Source of the DNA: Chryseobacterium elymi
Lineage (GTDB): Bacteria; Bacteroidota; Bacteroidia; Flavobacteriales; Weeksellaceae
Direction: 5' to 3'
Length of the DNA stretch: 64,000 nt
NCBI RefSeq assembly: GCF_003385495.1
Contig: NZ_QNUH01000002.1
Location: 124,001-188,000 of the forward strand
The notes beneath the pieces were generated by a model that was not told the DNA's origin, ran no database searches, and saw nothing but the letters and a program-made list of their open reading frames with translations. This document shows positions 21,204 through 29,272 of the stretch, piece after piece. Numbering within the stretch: position 1 is the first letter of the stretch; each line of letters opens with the position of its first letter. Made by a program: the position numbers and the translations under genes.

Positions 21204-22832
21204 CTAGAAAATATAGTCTGTACTTAAAAAATTAGATTCATGTTCTCTTACAATGGTATTTAATAATTTTTTGTTGGAATCTGTCAGTTTTGCAGCTACC
21301 AGAGACCTGATTGAAAATGACCGGAGGGCATCAAAAACAGAAAGTGTTCCCTCTGCGCTGTCTTTTCTTCCTGTGAACGGGAAAACATCGGGACCGCGCT
21401 GAGCCTGACAATTGATGTTGACACGGCTAACCAGATTTACAAAAGGATCAATCAGCCTGGAAACTTCCTGCGGATCTTCACTGAAAATACTCACCTGCAT
21501 TCCATGGGACGCATTTACCTGATAATCTATAGGCTCTTCTATATCTTCAAACGGAACCACAGGAATCACCGGTCCGAACTGTTCTTCATGATACAGCTTC
21601 ATATCACTGTTCACTGGGTAAACTACCGCAGGAAAAACAAAAGATTCCTCAGTAAAGCCTCCGTTTTCATTTAAAACTTTCGCGCCTTTTGCTAATGCAT
21701 CTTCTATACACTCTTTAAGATAAAGTGGCTTATTCACTTCCGGCAGCGGGGTCACTTTTACATCTTTTTCCCACGGAAGCCCCGGCTTCAGTGTGGAAAC
21801 GGCAGCACTTAGTTTCTGAGTAAACTCTTCAGCGACTTCTTTTTGAACAAATATAAGCTTCAATGCTGTGCATCGTTGTCCGTTGAACGACAGTGCTCCC
21901 AGGATACATTCGCTTACCGCAACATCCAGATCGGCATTTTTAGTAACGATGGCCGCATTTTTAGCATCAAGACTAAGGATGGCACGTAGGCGGTTCACTT
22001 TGGGATGCAGCTTCTTCAGTCCGTTGGCCACTTTGCTGGACCCGATAAAGGCCAGGACATTCACTTTTCCGCTTTCCATGATCGGGGTGATGATCTCTGA
22101 ACCTTTGCCGTAAAGGGTATTGACCGTTCCTTTCGGGAAGGCTTCTTTAAATGCATTTAATAAAGGATAATGAGCCAAGACCCCATGTTTGGGAAGCTTA
22201 AAGAGAATGGTATTTCCCATGATAAGAGCAGGGATCAGCGTGGTGAAGATTTCATTTAAAGGATAATTGAAAGGTCCCATACTTAAAACTACCCCTAGCG
22301 GAGCTCTTCTTATCTGTGCTATGGTTCCTTCTGCTTCCTGAAAACGGGAAGATTCCCTGTCCAGATCTTTCAGCGCATCAATGGTTTGGTTGATATAATC
22401 TACAGTACGGTCAAATTCTTTGGTTGAATCTGCTAAAGTTTTCCCGATCTCCCACATCAGCAATTTAATCACCAGATCCCGTTGTTCTATCATCAGGTAG
22501 ACAAATTTCTGCATACATTTAATTCTTCCTTCAACGGACATATTCGGCCATTCTCCCAGACCATTATCGTAGGCTTTAACGGAAGCTTCAAGAACATCCA
22601 TTGCCTCTTTAGGCCCAATATTAGGAATACTCCCCAGAAGTTTTCTCTCGAGTCCATTTTCCGTAGGAATACAGACTGGTGAATAGATATTCTGAACTTC
22701 ACCCTTCCACTCTACCAGTTCTCCGTTCAGAAGGTAAACCTTCTGATGAATTTCGGGAATTTTATATTCTTCGGGAATTTCATTTTCACTTTTAAAGATA
22801 TCCTGCAATGACAGCTTGTTTACTGAATCCAT
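21204..22832 (-). CDS. gapN: aldehyde dehydrogenase, NADP-dependent non-phosphorylating GAPDH-like
   Basis: This 542-residue aldehyde dehydrogenase superfamily enzyme is most like non-phosphorylating NADP glyceraldehyde-3-phosphate dehydrogenases, which make 3-phosphoglycerate and NADPH. Visible features are the substrate/cofactor block GVVLSMGPFNYPLNE, the catalytic Cys in FNGQRCTALK at about residue 320 and EEQFGPVIPV. The usual LELGGK segment carrying the general-base Glu reads LSLDAKN here, so Glu is replaced by Ser, with Asp two residues on. The N-terminus is about 40 residues longer than classical ALDHs. It stands alone with its own terminator. Confidence 0.85.
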   Translation of the reverse strand: MDSVNKLSLQDIFKSENEIPEEYKIPEIHQKVYLLNGELVEWKGEVQNIYSPVCIPTENGLERKLLGSIPNIGPKEAMDVLEASVKAYDNGLGEWPNMSVEGRIKCMQKFVYLMIEQRDLVIKLLMWEIGKTLADSTKEFDRTVDYINQTIDALKDLDRESSRFQEAEGTIAQIRRAPLGVVLSMGPFNYPLNEIFTTLIPALIMGNTILFKLPKHGVLAHYPLLNAFKEAFPKGTVNTLYGKGSEIITPIMESGKVNVLAFIGSSKVANGLKKLHPKVNRLRAILSLDAKNAAIVTKNADLDVAVSECILGALSFNGQRCTALKLIFVQKEVAEEFTQKLSAAVSTLKPGLPWEKDVKVTPLPEVNKPLYLKECIEDALAKGAKVLNENGGFTEESFVFPAVVYPVNSDMKLYHEEQFGPVIPVVPFEDIEEPIDYQVNASHGMQVSIFSEDPQEVSRLIDPFVNLVSRVNINCQAQRGPDVFPFTGRKDSAEGTLSVFDALRSFSIRSLVAAKLTDSNKKLLNTIVREHESNFLSTDYIF

Positions 22833-22983
22833 AAATTTATTGTTTGATAATTTGAATGTAAAAATTGCCTTTTACAGAATAAAGGTAGAGGTTACGGTTA
22901 GTAAAAAAAATAGCCGGCTGATAGATTTGCTCTATTTGACAGGTATTTGAATTAAAATTAATAAACCGCTTCTAAAAAAAGAA

Positions 22984-22991
22984 TAATTTTG
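22984..22991 (+). promoter_or_regulatory. -7 box of exported tpx
   Basis: TAATTTTG fits TAnnTTTG and lies 15 bases before the ATG at 23007. It also overlaps the alternative TTG start, which argues for the ATG. Confidence 0.4.
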
Positions 22992-23006
22992 TTTAAAATA
23001 AAATAC

Positions 23007-23579
23007 ATGTTTTCAAAATTAGCTTTCAGCACCTTATTATTCTTTTCGGCATTTATTTTTGCCCAGAATACGAAAACAGCCCATACTGTTTTAATGGGAG
23101 GAAAACCCGTACACACGTATGCTAAGCTGCCCGCAGTGAATAAAGCAGCACCCAGGTTTACGCTTACGGATATAACGATGAAAGATCAGACTCTGGATTC
23201 GTATAAAGGAAAATATGTTATCCTTAATATCTTCCCAAGTGTAGATACAGGGGTTTGCTCGGCTTCTGTACATCATTTCAATGAAGATGCAGGGAATATT
23301 CCGAATACGGTGGTTCTTTGTATTTCCAAAGATCTTCCTTTTGCCCAGAAAAGGTTTTGTGGCGCAGAAGGGATCAAGAATGTGGTGATGCTTTCGGATT
23401 TCCGTTCTGATTTTGGAAAAACGTATGGCGTGGAGATTACAGATTCTGTGATGAAAGGACTTCTGAGCAGAGCTGTGGTGGTGATTGATCCGTCGGGAAA
23501 AATTATTTATGAAGAACAGGTTGCTGATATTTCGCATGAACCCAATTATGAGGCAGCCATTGCAGCTGTGAAAAAATAA
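23007..23579 (+). CDS. exported thiol peroxidase (Tpx family)
   Basis: This is a 190-residue atypical 2-Cys peroxiredoxin with a signal peptide (cleavage after FIFAQ, residue 20), so it is probably periplasmic. The peroxidatic Cys84 lies in FPSVDTGVCS and the resolving Cys118 in KRFCGAEG. The spacing of 34 equals that of E. coli Tpx (61/95). The reductant in the periplasm is unknown. The frame can be opened six codons earlier by TTG, but the ATG at 23007 gives a clean signal peptide. It is a paralog of the cytosolic Tpx at the left edge of the window. Confidence 0.9.
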   Translation: MFSKLAFSTLLFFSAFIFAQNTKTAHTVLMGGKPVHTYAKLPAVNKAAPRFTLTDITMKDQTLDSYKGKYVILNIFPSVDTGVCSASVHHFNEDAGNIPNTVVLCISKDLPFAQKRFCGAEGIKNVVMLSDFRSDFGKTYGVEITDSVMKGLLSRAVVVIDPSGKIIYEEQVADISHEPNYEAAIAAVKK

Positions 23580-23594
23580 GGTTATGCTTTTGTT

Positions 23595-23637
23595 AAAAAA
23601 GGTTTCGGGCGATCGAAGATCGCCCGAAACCTTTTTT
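23595..23637. terminator. perfect 20-bp bidirectional terminator
   Basis: The stem is six A, then GGTTTCGGGCGATC, loop GAA, and the exact complement ending in six T: 20 perfect base pairs. It serves both convergent genes. The last two T form part of the stop codon of the minus-strand gene at 23636. Confidence 0.93.
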
Positions 23638-24361
23638 ATTTCTTCATTCTCCACTTCTTTTTCGTGGTCACTATGATTACTCCGTTCTGAGCTTTTGAAC
23701 CATAAACTGAAGTGGCAGCTGCATCTTTCAGAATCCTCATGGTTTTTATTGCATTGGGATCTGTTCCCTGCAAATCTTTTAAACTGACTATTTTCCCGTT
23801 CATGACTACCAAAGGTTCCTGATCTTTCCTCACACCGGAGTGTGCCCCTCCTATTCTTATCGGCTGATTATCTACCGGCATTGGGCTACTAACTACTCCC
23901 TGAATTTTTGACACCATTTCTTCCGGTTTGTTTTCTTTGGTATTCACCAGAAGGTTTTGTTGGACCACAATAGGGGCTCCAGCCACCATCTGCTGCTGTT
24001 TTTGCTTTGGTTTCATTCCGTACAGCACGACTTCTAATTGTTCTGTTTTTAAAGTATCATTCGTAATGTTTTGCTGGGCATGCACAGAAACCAAACCTCC
24101 GGTAGTAAGAATAAAACCTACCGCAAATTTCACAAAAACCGAATTGAGGGAAGAATACTGCAGATTCCTGTTCAGCTGGGATTCATAAAAGTTTCCGCAG
24201 ATATCTTCTGAGGAACGGGAAAAAACATTTATAATTTCCTCATCAGAAGCAACAGTAAAATCTCTGACGGTCTTGGAACAAACGGAACAAAATCTTCCTT
24301 TTTCTTCAGGAGTCATAGTGTCCCAGTTTTCATGACATGGTTTGGGTATGGTAATTTTCAT
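23636..24361 (-). CDS. Cys-motif / transmembrane / TonB-plug-like chimeric protein
   Basis: This is a 241-residue protein with three parts. Residues 1-40 hold a CH...C..C motif (KPCHENWD, then GRFCSVCSKTVRDFT; Cys9, His10, Cys25, Cys28), a possible metal site facing the cytosol. Residues about 73-94 form a membrane segment (VGFILTTGGLVSVHA). Residues about 175-238 resemble the end of a TonB-receptor plug (VVMNGKIVSL, IKTMRILKDAAATSVYGSKA, NGVIIVTTKK). This combination recurs in Bacteroidota, where TonB-linked signalling is suspected; the function is not known to me. There is no barrel, so it is not a receptor itself. Confidence 0.8.
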   Translation of the reverse strand: MKITIPKPCHENWDTMTPEEKGRFCSVCSKTVRDFTVASDEEIINVFSRSSEDICGNFYESQLNRNLQYSSLNSVFVKFAVGFILTTGGLVSVHAQQNITNDTLKTEQLEVVLYGMKPKQKQQQMVAGAPIVVQQNLLVNTKENKPEEMVSKIQGVVSSPMPVDNQPIRIGGAHSGVRKDQEPLVVMNGKIVSLKDLQGTDPNAIKTMRILKDAAATSVYGSKAQNGVIIVTTKKKWRMKK

Positions 24362-24478
24362 AGTCTCTTTTTATATAAAGATGCCGGATAATGGCGAAAG
24401 GTTGTAAAGGTTTTCAAATATTTTTGAAATAATAATTTAATGAAGAAATTAAATAAAGTTGTTTAGATATATAAAAAG

Positions 24479-24663
24479 TTGTTTACTTACAAACACCCTC
24501 GAAATAAATCTCCGAAGCTCCGCATAAGTTCCCCCAACTTGCAGGAGACTTCCGGAGATCTCCGGAAGTGGCAAACAATAGTATTTGGAACCACCGGAGA
24601 AGTCGGGAGGTTTGTTTTGCTAGTGTTCTAGAGTTTCGGAGGGGTTGGGGAGGCTGTAAACAG
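24479..24663. repeat. GC-rich modular intergenic repeat with 22-bp perfect palindrome
   Basis: About 185 bases, richer in G+C than the surroundings, are bounded by TTGTTTAC and GTAAACAG (inverted, 7 of 8). Inside are several TCCGGAG-like modules, including the perfect 22-bp palindrome at 24548-24569 (ACTTCCGGAG followed by ATCTCCGGAAGT). It could be a non-autonomous mobile element or REP-like sequence. Copy number elsewhere cannot be judged from one window. Confidence 0.6.
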
Positions 24664-24727
24664 GATGTTTGGAAGATAGAATTTTTGAGATTATGGGAAA
24701 CCATAAATAAATATCATCTTACATTTT

Positions 24728-24735
24728 TATATTTG
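24728..24735 (+). promoter_or_regulatory. -7 box of the OLD nuclease gene
   Basis: TATATTTG is an exact TAnnTTTG match 23 bases upstream of the ATG at 24759. A -33 TTG at normal spacing is not seen. Confidence 0.5.
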
Positions 24736-24758
24736 AAAAATAATAAAACTAATAAATT

Positions 24759-26555
24759 ATGAAACTTTATTCACTTAAAATTTCGGGATACAAAAGACTA
24801 AAAGAAGTAAGTATCCTTTTTGGAGATGCAACTTTTCTAATTGGTCAAAATAATTGTGGTAAAAGTTCTGCAATTAAAGCTATTGAAACATTATTATCTG
24901 CTAAAAAACAACTAGCAAGTTCTGATTTTCATTCAATAATTGATGGAGAGACTAATGAAGTAAAAGTTGATACAAATACCATTATACTTGAAGCCGAATT
25001 TAGAAATCTGCCAGAGGAAGCTAAAACATGGCGAGGTTTTAAAGGCAGAATTTTTAGTTATAAAGTAAATGAAGATTCTGAAGATACAGGATTGTCTGTC
25101 ATTTATCGTAAAACTTATGAATTAGGTAAAGACGTTATTATTGAATTTAAATCAAAGATTCGTACTATTAAAAATGAATTTAAGGATTTAAAAAAGCCTC
25201 AAGAGTTTATAGACAATGGTATAAATACTGAATTAATTATTGAATATTTTCCTGAACTTGATAAAAATTTAACTGCAAAACAAAAGGAAAAGTTAGAAGA
25301 AATTGATGAAATTTGGGATATCTCGGACGAAGAGATATGGTTTCAAAACCCTGGAGGAATTCCTGGAAATGTTTTGAAAATGTTGCCTAGATTTTTATTA
25401 ATTCCTGTTGATGTTGGATTACATGAGATTCAAGGCTCTGGAAGCGGGGTTCTTAGTACTACTTTAGGAGAATTATTTCAAACTGTTAGAGAAGGTTCAG
25501 AAAATTTTAAAAATGCACAAATCCATCTTGATAATCTTGCAAAAGAATTAGATCCACAGGATGGAGAGTCTGAATTTGGTAAAATGATGATTGATTTAAA
25601 TTCCGTTTTATCAACCGTTTTTCCTGATTCTAAGTTACACGCAACAACAAGTTTAAGTGATTCCTCAAGCTTAAAACCGTCTTTCAATGTTGAAATGTCA
25701 AGCAATATCAAAACATCTGTTGATAATCAAGGTACAGGAATGATTAGGGCTGCTGTCTTTGGGATGTTACGATACAGACAATTGTGGTTATCAAAAAAAG
25801 AAGATGAACACGCTAGATCTTTGATAGTTTGTTTTGAAGAACCTGAGAATTATTTGCACCCTAGTGCTGCAAATCAAATGAGAGAAGCTATTTATGAATT
25901 AAGTTCAAATACAACTCAAATAATTTCATCAACACACTCTCCTTATCTTATTGATTTATCTCGAAAACCTAAACAAGTATTAAATAGACTTTATAACTGT
26001 GGTAATCATGTTGATTGTGATACATTTAATGTTACTGAAAAGTTCAAAGAACTACAAGGCAACGATAGAAGTTATGTAAAAATGATCTTGAAAATTGATA
26101 ATCATATTTCAAGAATGTTTTTCACAAAAAATGTTGTTATTGTAGAAGGGGATACAGAGGATATATTAATTAAAGAAACATTAAGGCGTTTAGAAAAATC
26201 AAACTATTTTAAGATTTTATCAGATTTCGAAATAATCAAAGCTAGAGGAAAGGCAGCAATTGTTGGATTAGCTAAATATTTAACTTCAATGGGTATAAAA
26301 CCAATAGTCGTTCATGATAAAGATGATGATACTCCAAATGCTAAAAAGTTTAATCAACCTATATTGGATGCATTAGATGGGAATGGTAGAGTTGTATATA
26401 TGATTAATAGTGTTGAAGAAGAATTAGAATATGTTGCAACTTATGAAAAACCATATAAGGCTTATTCTAAGACCTTGGAGTGGGGGGATAGCTGGGATTC
26501 CCTGCCAGAAAAATGGAGAAATAAAATGGTCGAAATTTTTGATGAATATATATAA
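24759..26555 (+). CDS. OLD-family ATP-dependent nuclease (ATPase + TOPRIM)
   Basis: This 598-residue protein has an N-terminal SMC/ABC-like ATPase with Walker A IGQNNCGKSS at about residue 30, an inserted coiled region, Walker B LIVCFEEPENYLHP at about 365 and the H-loop SSTHSPYLIDL. A C-terminal TOPRIM nuclease follows: IVEGDTEDILI with the catalytic Glu at about 470, and VHDKDDD. This is the architecture of P2 Old and of GajA. No UvrD-like GajB, reverse transcriptase or AriB partner is adjacent, so it fits a standalone (class 1) OLD protein with a possible anti-phage role. Codons are strongly AT-biased compared with neighbours, suggesting acquisition by transfer. Confidence 0.9.
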   Translation: MKLYSLKISGYKRLKEVSILFGDATFLIGQNNCGKSSAIKAIETLLSAKKQLASSDFHSIIDGETNEVKVDTNTIILEAEFRNLPEEAKTWRGFKGRIFSYKVNEDSEDTGLSVIYRKTYELGKDVIIEFKSKIRTIKNEFKDLKKPQEFIDNGINTELIIEYFPELDKNLTAKQKEKLEEIDEIWDISDEEIWFQNPGGIPGNVLKMLPRFLLIPVDVGLHEIQGSGSGVLSTTLGELFQTVREGSENFKNAQIHLDNLAKELDPQDGESEFGKMMIDLNSVLSTVFPDSKLHATTSLSDSSSLKPSFNVEMSSNIKTSVDNQGTGMIRAAVFGMLRYRQLWLSKKEDEHARSLIVCFEEPENYLHPSAANQMREAIYELSSNTTQIISSTHSPYLIDLSRKPKQVLNRLYNCGNHVDCDTFNVTEKFKELQGNDRSYVKMILKIDNHISRMFFTKNVVIVEGDTEDILIKETLRRLEKSNYFKILSDFEIIKARGKAAIVGLAKYLTSMGIKPIVVHDKDDDTPNAKKFNQPILDALDGNGRVVYMINSVEEELEYVATYEKPYKAYSKTLEWGDSWDSLPEKWRNKMVEIFDEYI

Positions 26556-26570
26556 TTGTCTTAGGATATA

Positions 26571-26599
26571 GAAAAAATCTGCCTTCCGGCAGGTTTTTC
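26571..26599. terminator. terminator between the OLD gene and the convergent unknown gene
   Basis: Stem CTGCC/GGCAG with loop TTCC is extended by a T-G pair and A5/T5. It works as a terminator rightwards and plausibly leftwards. Confidence 0.8.
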
Positions 26600-26636
26600 T
26601 AAAAGGTTTTTAAAACAAAATCTCATCTACAAAATA

Positions 26637-27086
26637 CTAATCTCCGTCACCTCCAATATAATTAAACTCTTGTGTCGAATAATGTAGGAAAAACAATATC
26701 AGTAAATCATCCACAGAATCATCAGCCTGAATATGAAAAAGATTGTTCTTTTCTTTCTTAATTTCTATTAGTAGCTCTCCTTTTTCAAATAACTGGTTGG
26801 TTTTATCCAATTTGAAATGATAAATTCTAACATCTCCGGATTTGATAATTCTCTCCTTTTGCAAATCTGTAAAATAAACAACACCTTTAGAATGGTAAAG
26901 TTCAGCATCGTTCTTTAGAAATCCGACGTTCTTTATATCGTAACTTCTGGAATTCAAAATAATATAATATCCCGAAGAAAAAAACTTATTCGTCTCTACA
27001 ATTCTTCCAATCTCTTTTTGGTCTTCTGATGCTAAAACAAACTGCTTTTTAATAGTTAAAGCTTTATATTTTTTCAAATATTTCAA
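26637..27086 (-). CDS. unknown 149-aa protein (TTG start)
   Basis: This cytosolic protein of 149 residues has no signal peptide. It reads as alternating short strands (KQFVLASEDQKEIGRIV, SGYYIILNSRSYDIKNVG, GVVYFTDLQKERII, VRIYHFKLDKT), as in a single-domain beta-barrel or tubby/LURP-like fold, but I do not recognise the family. The start is TTG: an in-frame stop lies two codons upstream and there is no internal ATG in the first 140 codons. Its AT-rich composition matches the adjacent OLD gene, with which it converges, so the two may belong to the same acquired segment. Confidence 0.6.
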   Translation of the reverse strand: MKYLKKYKALTIKKQFVLASEDQKEIGRIVETNKFFSSGYYIILNSRSYDIKNVGFLKNDAELYHSKGVVYFTDLQKERIIKSGDVRIYHFKLDKTNQLFEKGELLIEIKKEKNNLFHIQADDSVDDLLILFFLHYSTQEFNYIGGDGD

Positions 27087-27107
27087 GGTTTAAATTTTGG
27101 TAAAAAT

Positions 27108-27148
27108 AAAAAGAACTTTACTATACAAATACAGCAAAGTTCTTTTTT
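27108..27148. terminator. terminator of hutU
   Basis: AAAAAGAACTTT / AAAGTTCTTTTT is a 12-bp perfect stem with a 16-base loop, flanked by T on both strands. It lies 24 bases after the hutU stop. Confidence 0.75.
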
Positions 27149-27171
27149 ATGATATAAATTTTTTGTTTAAA

Positions 27172-29157
27172 TTAAAACAAACTCTCATCCACAAAATTCG
27201 GAAGCGTTACTTTCAGGTTCGGTTCTGCTTCCATCGCTCTTTTAATAGCGAAAACAGCGCCTTCATTTCTGGCCCAGCTTCTTCTGGAAATTCCGTTGTT
27301 GACGTCCCAGAAAAGCATAGATTTCAGTTTTCTGTCGGCATCTGCACTTCCGTCCAGGAGCATTCCGAAACCACCGTTAATGACTTCGCCCCAGCCTACT
27401 CCGCCACCGTTATGGATAGACACCCATGTAGCGCCACGGAAACTGTCACCAATCACGTTGTGGATCGCCATATCTGCGGTAAACCTTGAACCGTCATAGA
27501 TATTGGAAGTCTCTCTGTAAGGCGAATCCGTACCGGAAACATCATGATGATCTCTTCCCAGAACCACAGGCCCGATCTCTCCGTTCTTTATAGCATTGTT
27601 GAAGGCCTCCGCAATCTTCATTCTTCCTTCTGCATCGGCATATAGGATTCTCGCCTGGGAACCGACTACCAGCTTGTTTTCCTGAGCCCCTTTGATCCAC
27701 TGGATATTGTCTTTCATCTGCTGTTGAATCTCTTCAGGAGAATTTTTCATCATTTCTTCTAAAACGGCGCATGCAATATCATCCGTTTTCTGCAGATCTT
27801 CCGGTTTTCCGCTTGTACATACCCAACGGAACGGCCCGAAACCGTAATCGAAACACATAGGCCCCATAATATCCTGAACATAGCTCGGATATTTGAACTC
27901 TCTTCCAAGGCTAGGATTTTCTGCCATTACATCGGCTCCCGCTCTTGAAGCTTCCAGTAAAAAGGCATTTCCATAATCAAAGAAATAGGTTCCTTTCTGT
28001 GTATGCTTATTGATAGCTGTGGCATGTCTTCTTAAAGTCTCCTGAACTTTTTCTTTGAACAGTTCAGGTTCTTCAGCCATCATCCTGTTTGATTCCTCGA
28101 AACTCTGTCCCGCCGGATAATATCCGCCTGCCCAAGGATTATGAAGCGATGTCTGGTCTGATCCTATGTCGATTTTCAAATTTTTCTCATCAAATTTCTC
28201 CCAAACCTCAACAATATTTCCAAGGTAGGCCAGGGAAACTGTTTCTTTATCTTCCTGAGCTTTCTGTACCCTTTCTACCAAAGCATCCAGATTTTCATGG
28301 ATTTCGTTTACCCATTTCTGATCGTGGCGGATCCTGGTGATTTTCGGATTCACTTCGGCGCATACTGTGATACAACCGGCAATATTTCCTGCTTTCGGCT
28401 GTGCTCCACTCATTCCACCCAATCCTGAGGTTACAAAAAGTCCTCCTTTCGGTTCTTTTTTTATCTTTCTGAAAGCATTCAGAACGGTGATGGTTGTTCC
28501 GTGAACAATTCCCTGAGGGCCAATATACATATAGCTTCCCGCCGTCATCTGTCCATATTGGGTAACCCCTAAAGCATTGAATTTCTCCCAGTCATCCGGC
28601 TTTGAATAATTAGGGATCATCATTCCGTTAGTTACCACTACCCTCGGTGCATCTTTATGCGAAGGGAAAAGCCCCATCGGATGCCCTGAGTACATCGTCA
28701 ACGTCTGCTCATCCGTCATTTCCGACAGATATTTCATCGTTAAAAGATACTGGGCCCAGTTGGAAAATACAGCTCCGTTTCCTCCGTAAGTAATAAGCTC
28801 ATGAGGATGCTGTGCCACGGCATAATCAAGATTATTCTGGATCATCAGCATAATGGCTTTTGCCTGCTCGGACTTTCCGGGATATTCTTCAATTGCCCTT
28901 GCCTTCATTTCATAATCAGGACGGAAACGGTACATATAAATCCTGCCGTATTTTTCCAGTTCTTCTTTGAATTCAGGCAGTAATTCTGCATGAAATTTAG
29001 GCTCGAAATAACGCAGGGCATTTTTCAGAGCAAGCTTTTTCTCTTCTTCCCCTAAAATCTCTTTACGCTTCGGTGCATGGTTGATATTGGTCTCGTATGG
29101 TTTAGGCTGTGGCAGCTGATCAGGAATTCCTTGCTGTATCTGTTCTTGAAATGTCAT
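27172..29157 (-). CDS. hutU: urocanate hydratase
   Basis: This enzyme converts urocanate to imidazolone propionate, the second step of histidine breakdown, using NAD+ as an electrophile. At 661 residues it is longer than the proteobacterial 557-residue type but matches the long Bacteroidota form. Conserved blocks seen are GGNGAVFSNWAQYL, the NAD region VTSGLGGMSGAQPKAG, and the active-site segment CFDYGFGPFRWVCTSGKPEDL in two parts, carrying the catalytic Cys. No hutH, hutI or hutG neighbours are present, so the pathway is dispersed. A 13-bp tandem repeat lies just upstream of the start. Confidence 0.96.
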   Translation of the reverse strand: MTFQEQIQQGIPDQLPQPKPYETNINHAPKRKEILGEEEKKLALKNALRYFEPKFHAELLPEFKEELEKYGRIYMYRFRPDYEMKARAIEEYPGKSEQAKAIMLMIQNNLDYAVAQHPHELITYGGNGAVFSNWAQYLLTMKYLSEMTDEQTLTMYSGHPMGLFPSHKDAPRVVVTNGMMIPNYSKPDDWEKFNALGVTQYGQMTAGSYMYIGPQGIVHGTTITVLNAFRKIKKEPKGGLFVTSGLGGMSGAQPKAGNIAGCITVCAEVNPKITRIRHDQKWVNEIHENLDALVERVQKAQEDKETVSLAYLGNIVEVWEKFDEKNLKIDIGSDQTSLHNPWAGGYYPAGQSFEESNRMMAEEPELFKEKVQETLRRHATAINKHTQKGTYFFDYGNAFLLEASRAGADVMAENPSLGREFKYPSYVQDIMGPMCFDYGFGPFRWVCTSGKPEDLQKTDDIACAVLEEMMKNSPEEIQQQMKDNIQWIKGAQENKLVVGSQARILYADAEGRMKIAEAFNNAIKNGEIGPVVLGRDHHDVSGTDSPYRETSNIYDGSRFTADMAIHNVIGDSFRGATWVSIHNGGGVGWGEVINGGFGMLLDGSADADRKLKSMLFWDVNNGISRRSWARNEGAVFAIKRAMEAEPNLKVTLPNFVDESLF

Positions 29158-29172
29158 ATTGCTATTTAAAGT

Positions 29173-29198
29173 TCAATGTTTAGAATCAATGTTTGAAG
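29173..29198. repeat. 13-bp tandem duplication before hutU
   Basis: TCAATGTTTAGAA is followed directly by TCAATGTTTGAAG, two near-identical 13-base units 15 bases upstream of the hutU start codon (minus strand). This would be in the hutU leader or promoter. Confidence 0.7.
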
Positions 29199-29272
29199 TT
29201 TTAAAGATATTCAAATTAGAAAATATAGGCAAATAAAAGGTGAAAAGGTAATTCCGCATGGAAAATTAAAAT

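Larger units (their letters stand above)
24362..24758. other. 397-base gene-free stretch with a modular GC-rich repeat
   Basis: The only structure seen is the repeat described at 24479-24663, a direct repeat AAAGTTGTTTA at 24455-24465 and 24475-24485, and the promoter box of the OLD gene. A 73-codon frame on the minus strand (24483-24704) is read from the repeat and is not believed to be a gene. Confidence 0.7.

Noticed and set aside
23091..23654. 187-codon minus-strand frame over the exported tpx gene
   Set aside because: It is antisense to a gene with clear Tpx motifs and overlaps the bidirectional terminator.
24483..24704. 73-codon open frame on the minus strand
   Set aside because: It is read from the GC-rich repeat, has no ribosome-binding context or family likeness, and contains palindromic modules translated in one frame.
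24759..27086. Gabija (GajA/GajB) system
   Set aside because: The OLD-type nuclease resembles GajA, but the neighbour is a small unknown protein on the other strand, not a UvrD-like helicase.
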